Below, piece by piece: positions 13,975 through 20,416 of a stretch of 20,416 nt of DNA (its first letter is position 1; each line of letters begins with the position of its first letter). Under the pieces are notes generated by a model, which worked only from the letters and a program-made list of their open reading frames with translations, had not been told where the DNA came from and searched no databases. Both the position numbers and the translations under genes were made by a program. Source of the DNA: Desulfobacteraceae bacterium (GTDB lineage Bacteria; Desulfobacterota; DSM-4660; Desulfatiglandales; JALVMZ01); contig JALVMZ010000053.1 of NCBI GenBank assembly GCA_027032655.1, positions 1-20,416 of the forward strand, written 5' to 3'.

Positions 13975-15342
13975 CTAATACTCCAGCTCATGTCTTATTT
14001 GAAGGGCAAGGTTTTTTAGATAGGGCAGGGATTTCAGTCTTTCCTCATCCCAGCAGGGCAGAAGGGTGTTATTGTGAAAGATGGGGTCTGATTCTATATC
14101 AAATCTTGCCTCCTTTACAGCCTCATCCCACAGCTCAGTATGAGGGACAGGGGAGTATTCTGATAAAAATGGCTGAATTTTGAGCCTTCCAGCGTATCTT
14201 ATGGTTTTTTCAACACTAATGGGAGATTGCCCGGGCAGTCCTATCATTATATAGGCACCGAGCTGCTTAAATGTAAATCCGGCCTCTCTCAGATTTTCTA
14301 CTGCCATTTCCAGCTCTTCAATTGAGAGCTTCCTGTCAAACCTGTGGTGAAACTCCGTATCAATGCTTTCAAGCCCAAGCCTTATGGTGGTAAATCCCGC
14401 CCTGAACATCAATTTTGCAGTATCCTTTTCAATTGCTTTTATGTGTATGGCATTTGGAGTATGAAATCTTTCTTTTATATTATTTTTCATTATACCTTCA
14501 AGCACCGGACTGAGATGATTTTCAAAATCAATAAGGAGTGCATCGTCATAAAATGCAAAATCGGTGATCCCATATCTTCTGTGCCAGAAAGTGATCTCTT
14601 CAATGACATCATCAGGGTTTCTCCTTATCATTCTGCCTTCCTGAAGATATGGTGTGGAGCAATATCTACACCTGAATGGACAACCTGTGGAGGTAATGAT
14701 GGAAACATACTCTAACCTCCCCAGTAGATCATAACAGGGTAACGGATATCCCAGCCCTGGTTTTATGATATTTCTGGGTATTAAACCATTATCTTCCAGG
14801 ATACTGATTAACTCATCCGTTACCCGGGGTATCTGGCCGGTCAGAATATAATCTGCTCCAGAATTGGCCTTTGCATGCTCAGGACAGAGTCTGGCATAAA
14901 TGCCACCGAGTATAATCGGGACATGTGGTAAGGTGTCTTTACAGATATTAATCGTTTGTATTACACCTGGATACCAGTATGTCATTAGAGAAGTAACAAG
15001 GATAAGAGCTGGTTCAGGCACCCTTTTTAACTCTGATATAAGTATCTCTTCAGTTATTCCATATCTGTGATATGGTCTATTGATGTGAGAAAGGGTGGGT
15101 GGAGGAGGTATCCGACATTTCCAGAACTTCCCGGTTCCAAAATTGTGTCTCTTAGGTGGTATCAGTCCGTTTTTCTTTTCCAGCAGGGGATGATGAATGT
15201 CAAGACAGTCTATCAGATATATCCTGAATCCAGACTCCCTTAAATAACCCCCAATATAGAGAAGACCCAGGGGTTTTGACCACATATCATAGGCAGCAAA
15301 ATCATATATCCATGGATTTATGAGAATAATTGATGGATTCAT
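13975..15342 (-). CDS. B12-type radical SAM protein
   Basis: A 455-residue protein. The first ~190 residues form a Rossmann-like domain in the place of the cobalamin-binding domain: ILINPWIYDFAAYDMWSKPL, GLLYIGGYLRESG, then ILVTSLMTYWYPG and ILGGIYARLCPEH. The radical SAM core begins at TSTGCPFRCRYCSTP with the cluster cysteines Cys221, Cys225 and Cys228, followed by GITDFAFYDDAL, LGLESIDTEFHHRFDRK and MIGLPGQSP. The canonical D-x-H-x-x-G cobalamin motif is not clear: DCLDIHHPLLEKKNG is followed by a Pro-rich insert (about 52-92), so cobalamin binding is uncertain. Relatives modify diverse substrates, including lipids and small molecules, and the substrate is unknown here. Its ATG overlaps the stop of the upstream zinc-ribbon gene by four bases, indicating coupled translation. 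Confidence 0.88.
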   Translation of the reverse strand: MNPSIILINPWIYDFAAYDMWSKPLGLLYIGGYLRESGFRIYLIDCLDIHHPLLEKKNGLIPPKRHNFGTGKFWKCRIPPPPTLSHINRPYHRYGITEEILISELKRVPEPALILVTSLMTYWYPGVIQTINICKDTLPHVPIILGGIYARLCPEHAKANSGADYILTGQIPRVTDELISILEDNGLIPRNIIKPGLGYPLPCYDLLGRLEYVSIITSTGCPFRCRYCSTPYLQEGRMIRRNPDDVIEEITFWHRRYGITDFAFYDDALLIDFENHLSPVLEGIMKNNIKERFHTPNAIHIKAIEKDTAKLMFRAGFTTIRLGLESIDTEFHHRFDRKLSIEELEMAVENLREAGFTFKQLGAYIMIGLPGQSPISVEKTIRYAGRLKIQPFLSEYSPVPHTELWDEAVKEARFDIESDPIFHNNTLLPCWDEERLKSLPYLKNLALQIRHELEY

Positions 15343-15710
15343 TCACTTTCAAGGTTGGCGTGTTTAGAGAGGGTGTCAACATCATAGCCGGCCTTTTGAT
15401 AATTGTCCAGTGCCCTCATTTTGAGTTCTTTGTCTTTTATCTTTTCAGAGTGTTTATCGGCAAGCTCTGCCGCATGGCTCCACATGCCCTGCCTTTCATA
15501 TTCTTTTATCCTGTCCGTTACTCTCCTGTATTCATCTGATGTCTCCATCACCGCTGAATGACACCAGCTAATTACCTTTTTAACCGGTGCACCGCACTGA
15601 GGGCATTTATTAATCTCCTGCTCATTTATATCCTGAAGCAGTTCAAATCCCCCCTTGCAGTGATTACAGGATCTTTTTCCATCTATCGCCTGATACTCAT
15701 AAATAGGCAT
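15339..15710 (-). CDS. FmdB-family zinc ribbon protein
   Basis: A 123-residue protein beginning with the FmdB/CxxC_CxxC_SSSS signature MPIYEYQAIDGKRSCNHC. Two CxxC pairs (Cys15/Cys18 and Cys36/Cys39) form a zinc ribbon over the first 45 residues, ending in PQCGAPVKKVIS. The remaining 75 residues are charged and helical (RRVTDRIKEYERQG, AAELADKHSEKIKDKELKMR) and longer than in the smallest members of the family. FmdB was first described as a putative regulator of formamidase genes, but the biochemical role of most homologues is unknown. It heads a two-gene - strand unit with the radical SAM gene and overlaps it by four bases. Such pairing suggests it assists or regulates that enzyme, which is inference only. 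Confidence 0.85.
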   Translation of the reverse strand: MPIYEYQAIDGKRSCNHCKGGFELLQDINEQEINKCPQCGAPVKKVISWCHSAVMETSDEYRRVTDRIKEYERQGMWSHAAELADKHSEKIKDKELKMRALDNYQKAGYDVDTLSKHANLESE

Positions 15711-15739
15711 TTTTACTACCTTTTTACTTTTATAATATC

Positions 15740-15767
15740 ATTTTAATAAGAATAACTCCATTGTCAA
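15740..15767 (-). promoter_or_regulatory. Sigma70-type promoter of the zinc ribbon-radical SAM unit
   Basis: On the - strand a perfect TTGACA (15767-15762) is followed after 16 bases by TAAAAT (15745-15740). Transcription would start about 23 bases before the ATG at 15710. It lies back to back with the promoter at 15793-15821. Confidence 0.55.
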
Positions 15768-15792
15768 GTATGGGTAGGAATAGGATTTTGTG

Positions 15793-15821
15793 TTGACTCA
15801 TAAATTTAGCAATAATATCAT
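15793..15821 (+). promoter_or_regulatory. Candidate sigma70-type promoter of the 98-residue gene
   Basis: TTGACT (15793-15798) and TATCAT (15816-15821) are 17 bases apart, each matching 5 of 6. The expected start near 15828 falls at the edge of the ribosome site AAAGGAG (15826-15832), so the leader would be very short; the match may still be fortuitous. Confidence 0.4.
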
Positions 15822-15840
15822 GTTAAAAGGAGCAGGGAAG

Positions 15841-16137
15841 ATGAATGAGCGGGAGTTTCAGAAAAAGTATATTAATCTGAGAATATTGAAGAGTATCCAG
15901 GATTATTTAAAGGAAGATGGTAAAATGCCCAAGGCTGTTTATCCCATAAATGTCCCCTATGAATTGGTATATCAGATATCCAAGACAGAGGGTGTAAAAA
16001 AGTGTGATGAACTGATCCATCATATTTTCAGGATAGGTCTAACTGCGTGGAGTGAAAAGCTGTATAATGAGGCCTTTGGATCCCAGAAAGATCTTGAAGA
16101 GTTCATTGAACTGGTAAAAAAACGAAACAAAAGATAG
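15841..16137 (+). CDS. Small helical hypothetical protein
   Basis: I do not recognise this 98-residue protein. ATG 15841 is preferred because AAAGGAG ends eight bases upstream; a longer in-frame reading from 15790 would cross the candidate promoter. The product is basic and mostly helical: FQKKYINLRILKSIQDYLKE (5-24), a Pro-containing middle PKAVYPINVPYELVYQIS (31-48), and a C-terminal helix pair ending in DLEEFIELVKKRNKR. There are no cysteine pairs, signal peptide or membrane segment. It is transcribed away from the zinc ribbon-radical SAM unit, and it has no close downstream partner, with ubiE 119 bases away. Confidence 0.65.
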   Translation: MNEREFQKKYINLRILKSIQDYLKEDGKMPKAVYPINVPYELVYQISKTEGVKKCDELIHHIFRIGLTAWSEKLYNEAFGSQKDLEEFIELVKKRNKR

Positions 16138-16165
16138 TATCATTCCCTCCTTTATATTCCCCAAA

Positions 16166-16236
16166 AAGGGCACCAGACTTGATTTCAGATGTAAGAGTTC
16201 AAATAGAATTCTCTCCCAACAGTCAATAGTGCCCTT
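16166..16236. repeat. Spaced inverted repeat upstream of ubiE
   Basis: AAGGGCAC (16166-16173) and GTGCCCTT (16229-16236) are perfect inverse complements 55 bases apart, both in the 119-base gap before ubiE. Pairing would place the ubiE start region next to a long-loop stem; a split operator is the other simple reading. The ubiE ribosome site itself is weak. Confidence 0.3.
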
Positions 16237-16256
16237 GGGTGGTGTGAGAGTTAGAT

Positions 16257-16967
16257 ATGAATGTATTTAATAAGAAAGAGAGGGTTTCAGCTTATTTCAG
16301 TAAGATATCAAAGAGATATGATCTAATGAATACTATTTTAAGTCTCGGTATGCATAAGATATGGAAGAGAAGGGCTGTAAAACTGGGAAGATTAAAAAAA
16401 GGAGATATGATCCTTGATCTGTGTGGTGGCACAGGTGATATATCGATGATTTCAGGTAAATATATTGGTCCTGAAGGAATGATTATTTTATACGATATAA
16501 ACAGGGATATGATAAATAGAGGAATAATTAAATTAAGTAAGGTTAATAGAAATAAAAATATTCATTTTGTTATAGGAGATGCAGAGTTTGTCTCATTTTT
16601 TGATAATAGTTTTGATTTAGTATTTGTTGGATTTGGTATCAGAAACCTTGAAAATCCTGAAAAGGGGTTAAGAGAGATACATAGAGTGCTTAAGGATGGT
16701 GGGAGATTCATTTTTATTGAGTTTTCCATGCCCGAATCCGGTGCATTTGCCAGGTTGTATAATCTATATTCATTTTACATAATGCCTTATCTGGGAAAGA
16801 TAATTGCAGGTTCAAAGGAGGCATACACATATCTGCCTCAGTCAATAAGAGAATTCTATCAACCCCATGAGATTGTGGAGCTTCTTGATGCAGTTGGGTT
16901 CTCAGATATATCGTTTACCAAGATCTTATGTGGGGTTTCAATAATATATGAGGCAATAAAAAGTTGA
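16257..16967 (+). CDS. ubiE: Demethylmenaquinone/ubiquinone methyltransferase UbiE/MenG
   Basis: This enzyme performs the SAM-dependent C-methylation of demethylmenaquinone (MenG) or of a ubiquinone precursor (UbiE), late in respiratory quinone synthesis. The 236-residue sequence is full length for the family. It contains the family signature RYDLMNTILSLGMHKIWKRR (20-39), SAM motif I ILDLCGGTGDIS (52-63), the acidic motif near LYDINRDMI, GDAEFVSFFDNSFDLV, the family motif GFGIRNLENPEKGLREIHRV, and the C-terminal EFYQPHEIVELLDAVGF. Which quinone is made cannot be determined from this gene alone; menaquinone is more likely for an anaerobe-like genome. It stands alone between a hypothetical gene and tig, with 141 bases before the latter. 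Confidence 0.92.
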   Translation: MNVFNKKERVSAYFSKISKRYDLMNTILSLGMHKIWKRRAVKLGRLKKGDMILDLCGGTGDISMISGKYIGPEGMIILYDINRDMINRGIIKLSKVNRNKNIHFVIGDAEFVSFFDNSFDLVFVGFGIRNLENPEKGLREIHRVLKDGGRFIFIEFSMPESGAFARLYNLYSFYIMPYLGKIIAGSKEAYTYLPQSIREFYQPHEIVELLDAVGFSDISFTKILCGVSIIYEAIKS

Positions 16968-17108
16968 TGGATACAAATACCTGGTTGATTTTTTAAGGTG
17001 ATGCAGATATATTGACCTCTCTTTTATCTTAAATTGAGGTTGAAATTATAAAGAATATTATTATTTTCTTTAAAGACAATTAAATGGAATTAATAGAAAG
17101 GAAGATTC

Positions 17109-18476
17109 ATGGCAGTTAATATAAATGCTAATATAGAGAATTTGAGTTCAGTTAAAAAGAGGATAAGCGTTGAGATAGGGCCAGATGATGTAAACAGGCG
17201 CATCAGGGATGCATATCGGAACCTTGGTAAAAGGGTGAGAGTCCCCGGGTTCAGGCCTGGAAAGGTGCCAATGGAAATACTTGAAAGAAGATTTGGGAGA
17301 CAGGTGACAGATGATCTCACAAGAACACTAATAAACGAGACTCTCCCACAGGTGCTTCAGGATAATAATATTGAACCCGTTACCTTTCCATTAATTGAAA
17401 ATGATGTGGTAAAAAAGGGGGAGGCATTTAAATATACGGCCACCATAGAGGTAAATCCTGAAATAGATATTAAGGATGAGCATTATAAAGGGATTGAGAT
17501 ACAGAAAGAGAAGCTGAATGTAACTGAAGAGGATGTGGAAGAGCAGTTAAAGCGTATCCAGTTTAATTATGGTAAACTGGTAAGCCTGGAGGAGGACAGG
17601 GGGCTACAGGAAGGGGATTTTGCGGTCCTGGAATATGAGGCATTTGAAGATGGTAATCCCATAGAAGATGTAAAGGCATCAAATTTTTTACTAAAGATTG
17701 GTAGTAATGACTTTCATCCAGATTTTGAGAAATCACTTCTGGGATTAAAAAAGGGGGAGGAAAGGAATGTAAGCGTTCAATTTCCATCCGATTATAAAAA
17801 TCTTAAGCTTGCAGGGAAAAGTGTCGATTTTAAGGTTAAGATATTAGACATAAAGGTAATGGATGTTCCACCGTTAAACGATGAATTTGCAAAAATGGTG
17901 GGCCCTGATTTTAATACCATTGATGAGTTGAAGGCCAGAATAAAAGAGGAATTTATTAAAAGGGAGGAGCAGAGGATTGATGCACAGATGAAGCTCAGGG
18001 CATTAAATATGATAGGTGAAAATGTGGAATTTGAACTCCCGGATAGCCTTGTGGAAATAGAGACCACAAAAGCCATCAATAACATTAAGGAGAATCTCAA
18101 AAGATCAGGTTCGAGCTTAGAGAAGGCGGGTTTAAGCGAAGAGAAACTGAGAAAGGACCTGAGACCTTCGTCAGAAAAGAAAGTAAAAAATATGCTGATC
18201 CTTGAACATATAGCGAGAAAAGAGAATCTGACTGTTACAGATGATGAGATTATGGAGGCTTACAGGGATATTGCAGAAAAGTTGGGACAGGACCTGCAGG
18301 TGGTAATAGACTATTATCAACAGAATCAGCTTGTGGGGTCATTAAGACGAAGTTTGCTTGAGGAAAAGACCTTGAATTATATTATTGATAATGCTAAAAT
18401 AAATATTGTTGAAAAGGATAAATTGATAGAACTGGATTCAGGTGATAAAGGCAAAAAAGAGGAGGAAGTGAGATGA
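17109..18476 (+). CDS. tig: Trigger factor, ribosome-associated chaperone/prolyl isomerase
   Basis: Trigger factor binds the ribosomal exit tunnel at protein uL23 and shelters nascent chains. The 455-residue protein has the three expected domains: the N-terminal ribosome-binding domain with the signature GFRPGKVP (47-54), an FKBP-like prolyl isomerase domain (about 155-250; FLLKIGSNDFHPDFEKSLLG, KKGEERNVSVQFPSDY, LAGKSVDFKVKILDI), and a long helical C-terminal chaperone domain (about 260-435). The tail is very acidic and lysine-rich. ATG 17109 follows AAAGGAAG at a good distance. It is the first gene of the tig-clpP-clpX set, but a terminator directly after its stop separates it from clpP. 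Confidence 0.95.
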   Translation: MAVNINANIENLSSVKKRISVEIGPDDVNRRIRDAYRNLGKRVRVPGFRPGKVPMEILERRFGRQVTDDLTRTLINETLPQVLQDNNIEPVTFPLIENDVVKKGEAFKYTATIEVNPEIDIKDEHYKGIEIQKEKLNVTEEDVEEQLKRIQFNYGKLVSLEEDRGLQEGDFAVLEYEAFEDGNPIEDVKASNFLLKIGSNDFHPDFEKSLLGLKKGEERNVSVQFPSDYKNLKLAGKSVDFKVKILDIKVMDVPPLNDEFAKMVGPDFNTIDELKARIKEEFIKREEQRIDAQMKLRALNMIGENVEFELPDSLVEIETTKAINNIKENLKRSGSSLEKAGLSEEKLRKDLRPSSEKKVKNMLILEHIARKENLTVTDDEIMEAYRDIAEKLGQDLQVVIDYYQQNQLVGSLRRSLLEEKTLNYIIDNAKINIVEKDKLIELDSGDKGKKEEEVR

Positions 18477-18483
18477 CAATTTC

Positions 18484-18512
18484 CCCTGCAAATTGATTGC
18501 AGGGTATTTTTT
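18484..18512 (+). terminator. Intrinsic terminator after tig
   Basis: CCCTGCAA (18484-18491) and TTGCAGGG (18497-18504) form a perfect eight-pair stem with a five-base loop ATTGA, followed by TATTTTTT. The stem begins eight bases after the tig stop. The loop and right arm contain the -35 box of the clpP promoter. Confidence 0.85.
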
Positions 18513-18521
18513 AGGTATAAT
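18493..18521 (+). promoter_or_regulatory. clpP promoter overlapping the tig terminator
   Basis: TTGATT (18493-18498) and a perfect TATAAT (18516-18521) are exactly 17 bases apart. The -35 box lies in the loop and right arm of the tig terminator and the spacer contains its T-run. Initiation near 18528 would leave a leader of about 18 bases before the clpP ATG. Confidence 0.65.
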
Positions 18522-18545
18522 TTCAAATATGAAAGAGATGGTGTT

Positions 18546-19148
18546 ATGCTGATACCAATAGTTATTGAACAATCGAGTCGTGGAGAGAGGGCGTATGATA
18601 TATATTCTCGCCTGCTTAAGGATAGGATAATCTTCCTGGGTAATCAGGTTCATGATGACCTGGCCAATGTAATTATTGCACAGATGCTATTTCTCGAATC
18701 TGAAGACCCGGAAAAGGATATCCATCTTTATATAAATTCTCCTGGTGGATCAATTACTGCTGGTCTCGCTATATATGATACCATGCAGTATATCAAACCA
18801 GATGTGGTAACTATATGTATAGGACAGTCAACCAGTATGGGTGCGCTTCTCCTTGCTGCAGGGCAAAAGGGTAAGAGATACGCACTTCCTCATTCCAGGA
18901 TTATGATTCATCAGCCTCTGGGAGGAGTTCAGGGACAGGCAACGGATATTGAAATCCAGGCAAAGGAGATAGTTAAATTAAAGAAGTTGATTCATAAGCT
19001 TCTGGCAAAGCATACTGGTCAGCCCTTGGATAGGATTGAAAAAGATACTGAGAGGGATTATTTTATGAGCAGTGAGGAGGCACTGGAATATGGTATTATT
19101 GATAAAATCATTGAAAAAAGAGAGATTCCATTACAAAAAGAACAATAG
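18546..19148 (+). CDS. clpP: ATP-dependent Clp protease proteolytic subunit
   Basis: ClpP is the serine peptidase that forms a double heptameric barrel and degrades proteins unfolded by ClpX or ClpA-type ATPases. The 200-residue sequence contains the catalytic triad: Ser97 in GQSTSMGALLL, His122 in RIMIHQPLGG and Asp171 in DTERDYFMS, at the same positions as in mature Escherichia coli ClpP. The N-terminal MLIPIVIEQSSRGERAYDIY lacks a long propeptide, and self-processing, if any, would remove only a few residues. The oligomerisation helix and handle (GVQGQATDIEIQAKEI) are intact. It is followed after 12 bases by clpX, so protease and unfoldase are coexpressed. Confidence 0.97.
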   Translation: MLIPIVIEQSSRGERAYDIYSRLLKDRIIFLGNQVHDDLANVIIAQMLFLESEDPEKDIHLYINSPGGSITAGLAIYDTMQYIKPDVVTICIGQSTSMGALLLAAGQKGKRYALPHSRIMIHQPLGGVQGQATDIEIQAKEIVKLKKLIHKLLAKHTGQPLDRIEKDTERDYFMSSEEALEYGIIDKIIEKREIPLQKEQ

Positions 19149-19160
19149 GAGAGGTTAGGT

Positions 19161-20408
19161 ATGCCAAGAAAGGATTCACATGATGATTTACTTTGCTCTT
19201 TCTGTGGAAAGAGCCAGGATGAAGTAAAAAAGCTTATTGCAGGCCCATCTGTATATATTTGTGATGAGTGTATTCAGCTCTGCAATGAGATAATTGCAGA
19301 GGAATATGGTCAGGAGGATGAGAAGGAACTGGCAGGGAAGGTTCCTAAACCATACGAGATAAAAGAGATTCTGGATCAATATGTGATTGAACAGGAAAGA
19401 CCAAAAAAGATCCTATCTGTGGCAGTGCACAATCATTATAAGAGGATTAATTCAAAGGTGGATATGGAGGGAGTTGAGATCCAGAAGAGTAACATAATGC
19501 TTATTGGACCAACTGGATGTGGAAAGACCCTTCTTGCACAGACACTGGCAAAGATACTGAAGGTCCCGTTTACAATTGCTGATGCCACAACCCTGACAGA
19601 GGCAGGGTATGTGGGAGAAGATGTGGAAAATATAATATTGAACCTGCTCCAGAATGCGGATTACGATGTGGAGGCAGCAAGCAAGGGAATAGTATATATT
19701 GATGAAATAGATAAGATTGCAAGAAAGTCAGATAGTCCATCCATTACCAGGGATGTATCAGGTGAAGGTGTCCAGCAGGCGCTCTTGAAGATTATAGAAG
19801 GGACCTTTGCGAGTGTTCCCCCTAAGGGTGGTAGAAAACATCCTCAACAGGATTTTGTAAAGGTTGATACCACCAATATCCTGTTTATAGTGGGAGGAAC
19901 ATTCAATGGACTCGAGAAGATAATCAAGAATCGCATAGGAAGTAAGGCCCTCGGGTTTGAAGCTGATATACAGTCATCAGATGAGGAAGATGTTGATGAA
20001 ATCATGGCAAAGGTTCAGCCTGAAGATCTTATTAAGTTTGGAATGATTCCAGAATTCGTAGGCAGAATACCCATTATTGCAACTCTTAATCACCTGAGTC
20101 TGGATGCCCTTGTAAGGATACTCACTGAGCCCAAAAATGCCCTTGTGAAACAATACAAGAAGCTTTTTGAACTGGAGAATGTGGAATTGAAGTTCACGGA
20201 TGAGGCACTCCGGGCAATTGCGGAGGAGGCAATAAAGAGAAAGTCAGGAGCAAGGGGCCTCAGGGCTATTATGGAATCGGTTATGATGGATATAATGTAT
20301 GAGATACCCTGTATGGAGGGTGTAAAAGAGTGCATTATTGGTGAAGATGTTATAAAGAAAGGAGACCAGCCATTGCTCTTATTTGAGAGCAAGGCGGAGT
20401 ATGCATAA
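19161..20408 (+). CDS. clpX: ATP-dependent Clp protease ATP-binding subunit ClpX
   Basis: ClpX is the AAA+ hexameric unfoldase that recognises tagged substrates and threads them into ClpP. This 415-residue protein is complete. Its N-terminal zinc-binding domain has Cys12, Cys15, Cys34 and Cys37. The AAA+ module has Walker A GPTGCGKT (116-123), pore loop GYVGED (149-154), Walker B VYIDEID (178-184) and the RKH pore loop GGRKHPQQ (223-230). The ClpP-docking loop is SKALGFEA, with LGF in place of the common IGF. Sensor 2 is in the GARGLRAIME segment near the C-terminus. A ribosome site (GGAGAGG) precedes ATG 19161. The gene ends eight bases from the window edge; in many bacteria lon follows, but that is not visible here. 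Confidence 0.97.
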   Translation: MPRKDSHDDLLCSFCGKSQDEVKKLIAGPSVYICDECIQLCNEIIAEEYGQEDEKELAGKVPKPYEIKEILDQYVIEQERPKKILSVAVHNHYKRINSKVDMEGVEIQKSNIMLIGPTGCGKTLLAQTLAKILKVPFTIADATTLTEAGYVGEDVENIILNLLQNADYDVEAASKGIVYIDEIDKIARKSDSPSITRDVSGEGVQQALLKIIEGTFASVPPKGGRKHPQQDFVKVDTTNILFIVGGTFNGLEKIIKNRIGSKALGFEADIQSSDEEDVDEIMAKVQPEDLIKFGMIPEFVGRIPIIATLNHLSLDALVRILTEPKNALVKQYKKLFELENVELKFTDEALRAIAEEAIKRKSGARGLRAIMESVMMDIMYEIPCMEGVKECIIGEDVIKKGDQPLLLFESKAEYA

Positions 20409-20416
20409 GCTTATGT

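Noticed and set aside
14344..14715. 123-codon + strand frame inside the radical SAM gene
   Set aside because: Antisense shadow; the opposite strand carries the cluster motif and family sequence.
16985..17108. Possible tig promoter (TTGAGG-16-TATTAT)
   Set aside because: Box matches are weak and several equally poor alternatives exist in this AT-rich gap.

Overview
This window comes from a bacterial chromosome with two parts. The first ~9 kb is a disturbed surface-polysaccharide region and the last ~11 kb is an orderly housekeeping region. The core DNA is AT-rich, with many Ile/Lys residues and AGA/AGG arginine codons. A probable RlpA lipoprotein points to a Gram-negative envelope. UbiE/MenG, LarB and a B12-type radical SAM protein would suit an anaerobic or facultative lineage, for example Nitrospirota/Thermodesulfovibrionia-like or Desulfobacterota-like. 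That placement is a guess from overall character, because no rRNA or other taxonomic marker is present.

Region 1 (1-5138, + strand): the 3' part of a membrane-anchored GT2 glycosyltransferase, a very AT-rich GT4 glycosyltransferase broken by one frameshift, a decayed IS256/Mutator-type transposase remnant, a Wzx-like flippase with its own good promoter just behind that remnant, and an FkbM-family methyltransferase. Region 2 (about 5195-7180, - strand): two overlapping glycosyltransferase genes (GT4 then GT2) at about 50-60% GC, in clear contrast to their surroundings and probably acquired together. Region 3 (7177-9300): an 850-bp stretch with IS3-type OrfA debris on the - strand, then a coiled-coil protein with 14-residue tandem repeats and a PD-(D/E)XK-like C-terminal domain, then a promoter-bearing intergenic stretch.

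Region 4 (9301-13970, + strand) is a tightly spaced run: GT2 glycosyltransferase, gamma-carbonic-anhydrase-like hexapeptide protein with altered metal-site residues, a small beta-rich hypothetical protein, RlpA, a PaaI-like thioesterase, a helical hypothetical protein, a flavodoxin-fold protein and LarB. A TTGCCA-17-TATAAA promoter precedes it. Region 5 (13975-15710, - strand) is an FmdB-type zinc ribbon gene whose stop overlaps the start of a B12-type radical SAM gene. It diverges from a 98-residue hypothetical gene, and both sides have sigma70-like promoters. Region 6 (16257-20408, + strand) holds ubiE/menG and the classic tig-clpP-clpX order. The tig terminator hairpin and the clpP promoter share the same bases.

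I did not find a convincing new multi-gene system such as a defence island, CRISPR array or biosynthetic cluster. The items most worth a second look are the repeat-expanded coiled-coil/nuclease-like protein, the hexapeptide protein lacking a canonical zinc ligand, the fused terminator/promoter between tig and clpP, and the foreign high-GC glycosyltransferase pair next to transposase debris.
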